Positions 62,265 through 64,000 of a stretch of DNA of 64,000 bases are shown here, in pieces. Position numbers and translations under genes: made by a program. This stretch comes from Rotaria socialis (Eukaryota; Rotifera; Eurotatoria; Philodinida; Philodinidae): the NCBI GenBank assembly GCA_905331475.1, contig CAJNYU010002640.1:1-64000 (forward strand). The letters run 5' to 3'. Below the pieces are notes generated by a model. It was not told the DNA's origin, did not search any database, and worked only from the letters and a program-made list of their open reading frames with translations. The stretch's first letter is position 1. Every line of letters begins with the position of its first letter.

Positions 62265-64000
62265 TTAAGCTTCGGTCTCATCTACAGTAGCTTTTGGTTT
62301 AAAAAATGGACTAGTAAATGTTGATGAAGCTGTTCCTTTTAATGCACCAACTGGAATACTACTACGTGTATTATTAGATCGATTACTCGTGTCACCACTA
62401 ATTGTATCTGTATCTCGTATATATTTTATTTTTGATGCTTCTTCATTAGACTTTGAATGTAAACGACGACGATAAACAATAAAGCCAATTATGCACAATA
62501 AAAAAGCTATAACACCGACAGTAACGCCCGCAATAGTAGGTCCATGTTTACGACCTTTCTTTGTATTAGTTTCAAGAGTTTTTTTTGTTGTTTGTTGTGT
62601 TGTTACTGTTGTCGAAGTTGTTGGCGGAGTAGGAATTGATTGATTTCCAATGAGAAAAAACAATCGGGCACCACGCCAATTACTTGATACATTTGAAAAT
62701 AATGATTCTGTTATATTCAATACTAACTCAAGTTCATCTCTATCTGTTTGATATTCGAGTACAGGTTGATCAATATTTCCACATAGTGTTCTAGTTATTT
62801 TGCTATCACGATAACTAATTGAATCATAACATGAAACTGTAGATGTGGGATCTATTGTTGTTGATGTATCACGTATCGATAAATCGATAATATAAAGATA
62901 TATCGAAAGTTGTTTGCCCTCGGGAGTATTTGGCAATAGAATGCGCAATGAACATTGTTGTTGGCCATATTGATAAGAATTTGGGTAATGTGGTGTTTCA
63001 ATATATCCTTTGTCGAAATCAATATATGTATCAGAACAAAAAGTTGCTTTTGGATAAATTCCTGTTGGTTTCATGGGTATACATTGATAAAAGAATTGAA
63101 TTGAATCAGCTTTATAACCATTACACATATTTAGTTGTGGACCGATTGGAATCGAATGTATGTATGTACATGATTGTTGGCCAGAGCATAATGCTTGTGG
63201 TTGTTCACTTAGAAAATGGCAAGAGCTTTGTGAAATATCACACGATTGTGGATCATTAGTAACAAATTCATAGGATTGTAAAAAGACAAGACCATGATTT
63301 TCTGCACATGAAAAACTGATGCGTTCACGATCAACTGATAAAGCACAAAGAATTTCGTTTTTAATAACAAATGCTGCATTCGGTGTCGGAGGAATAATAG
63401 TAACAACATCAGAACATTCAGGTTTTTCAATAGATTCAACATACAATTGAAAACCTTTATATTGAATGTTATTTGTTGGTAAATCAAAGTTTTTATAACG
63501 AATTTGAATCGTATTTGAACATGTTTCAAATAATTTACGTGTATGAACATTACCACAAAGACGTCTAATACCAATTTGTGAATCTTCAATTTCAATATAT
63601 GGCTGATTATCATTACATTGTACACCTTGTTCACGAAATGATTGAATAGGTAAATTAAGCATAATAACAAATATAGAAAATGCTTTATGAGCTGGATTTC
63701 CTAATGATTTTACTGATTGTAAATTGATTTGACATTGTTTTGATTCAGATTCATAGCCAAACGATGAAATAATTGCACCACCGTCAACTCGTTCAAGTGG
63801 ACTCGATGATGAACATATATTAACATTTAATTTAGGTCGATTGGGAATACATTGATATTCAGCGTAGAAATATGTTGCTTTAGAATTATTACATTTTGGT
63901 AATGAAATTAAAGGAGGAAATATATAGCACGATGGTTTTCCACCACATGTACCATGCAAATAAGTTCGTTCTTCGAAACAATCATCAGGTGAATAATTGC
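62265..64000 (-). CDS. Type I membrane receptor with SUEL-type lectin and CUB domains (partial)
   Basis: An open frame of at least 578 codons that runs off the right end of the window, so the N-terminus is missing. In protein order it has the end of a galactose-binding (SUEL) lectin domain (CGGKPSC..., YQC), a CUB-like domain, a second SUEL-like domain (CALSVDRERISFSC..., CSGQQSC, FFYQC), a second CUB (CSDTYIDFDKGYIETPHYPN...), a Thr-rich stalk, one membrane segment (AGVTVGVIAFLLCIIGFIVY) and a basic, Ser/Thr-rich cytoplasmic tail of about 80 residues. It is probably a cell-surface adhesion or recognition protein; the ligand is unknown. Confidence 0.8.
   Translation of the reverse strand, partial: NYSPDDCFEERTYLHGTCGGKPSCYIFPPLISLPKCNNSKATYFYAEYQCIPNRPKLNVNICSSSSPLERVDGGAIISSFGYESESKQCQINLQSVKSLGNPAHKAFSIFVIMLNLPIQSFREQGVQCNDNQPYIEIEDSQIGIRRLCGNVHTRKLFETCSNTIQIRYKNFDLPTNNIQYKGFQLYVESIEKPECSDVVTIIPPTPNAAFVIKNEILCALSVDRERISFSCAENHGLVFLQSYEFVTNDPQSCDISQSSCHFLSEQPQALCSGQQSCTYIHSIPIGPQLNMCNGYKADSIQFFYQCIPMKPTGIYPKATFCSDTYIDFDKGYIETPHYPNSYQYGQQQCSLRILLPNTPEGKQLSIYLYIIDLSIRDTSTTIDPTSTVSCYDSISYRDSKITRTLCGNIDQPVLEYQTDRDELELVLNITESLFSNVSSNWRGARLFFLIGNQSIPTPPTTSTTVTTQQTTKKTLETNTKKGRKHGPTIAGVTVGVIAFLLCIIGFIVYRRRLHSKSNEEASKIKYIRDTDTISGDTSNRSNNTRSSIPVGALKGTASSTFTSPFFKPKATVDETEA

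Noticed and set aside
63209-63670. Alternative minus frame inside the CUB/SUEL gene
   Set aside because: Shadow of the long frame 62265-64000, which has clear domains.

Overview
The window looks like nuclear DNA of a small invertebrate animal, most likely a bdelloid rotifer. It is AT-rich. Genes are dense and split by many short GT-AG introns, mostly 45-70 bp, and the proteins are plainly metazoan (nuclear receptor, UBE3A, SPT16, RNF141, ALYREF, TMEM70, MITD1, PRUNE). The bdelloid assignment is inference from intron size, gene content and repeat style; no rRNA or mitochondrial marker is present to prove it. Most coding genes below were rebuilt exon by exon, requiring GT-AG borders and an unbroken frame.

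Layout. 1-1.7 kb: hairpin repeats and a short TA-flanked inverted-repeat element. 1.7-5.5 kb (+): LicD-type transferase with a 2.7 kb intron that holds a hAT-like MITE. 6.5-7.8 kb (-): type II membrane protein with a duplicated exon module. 7.9-9.5 kb: nested mobile elements. 10.6-14.6 kb (+): a stonustoxin-like module fused to a neuronal-calcium-sensor-like EF-hand domain, followed 16 bp later by a candidate eight-finger PBZ protein. 15.5 kb (+): RIIAD1-like. 16.1-18.3 kb (-): NR2E-type nuclear receptor. 19.6-24.6 kb (-): UBE3A. 25.9-26.8 kb (-): ALYREF. 27.9 kb (+): RNF141. 30.2-31.8 kb (+): PRUNE-type phosphoesterase. 34.1-37.2 kb (-): C2H2 zinc-finger protein. 38.5-39.3 kb (-): eIF3j.

39.4-45.9 kb is a repeat island of TA-flanked CCCAG-ended elements, a tetranucleotide satellite and broken copies of one transposon-type ORF. 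47.0-48.5 kb (+): secreted protein with Cys-rich and Leu/Asn-rich repeats. 49.1-54.3 kb (+): SPT16 of the FACT complex. 54.3-58.8 kb: long gene-free stretch. 58.8-64 kb (-): TMEM70, pyrroline-5-carboxylate reductase, a MITD1-like gene with no visible 5' end, and a SUEL/CUB membrane receptor that runs off the window.

The conserved genes are ordinary housekeeping and regulatory genes with no obvious shared pathway. The unusual content is (a) a set of elements that share CCCAG/CCCTG ends but have quite different cores, (b) the SNTX-calcium-sensor fusion with its close downstream PBZ gene, and (c) two lineage-specific proteins made by exon duplication.
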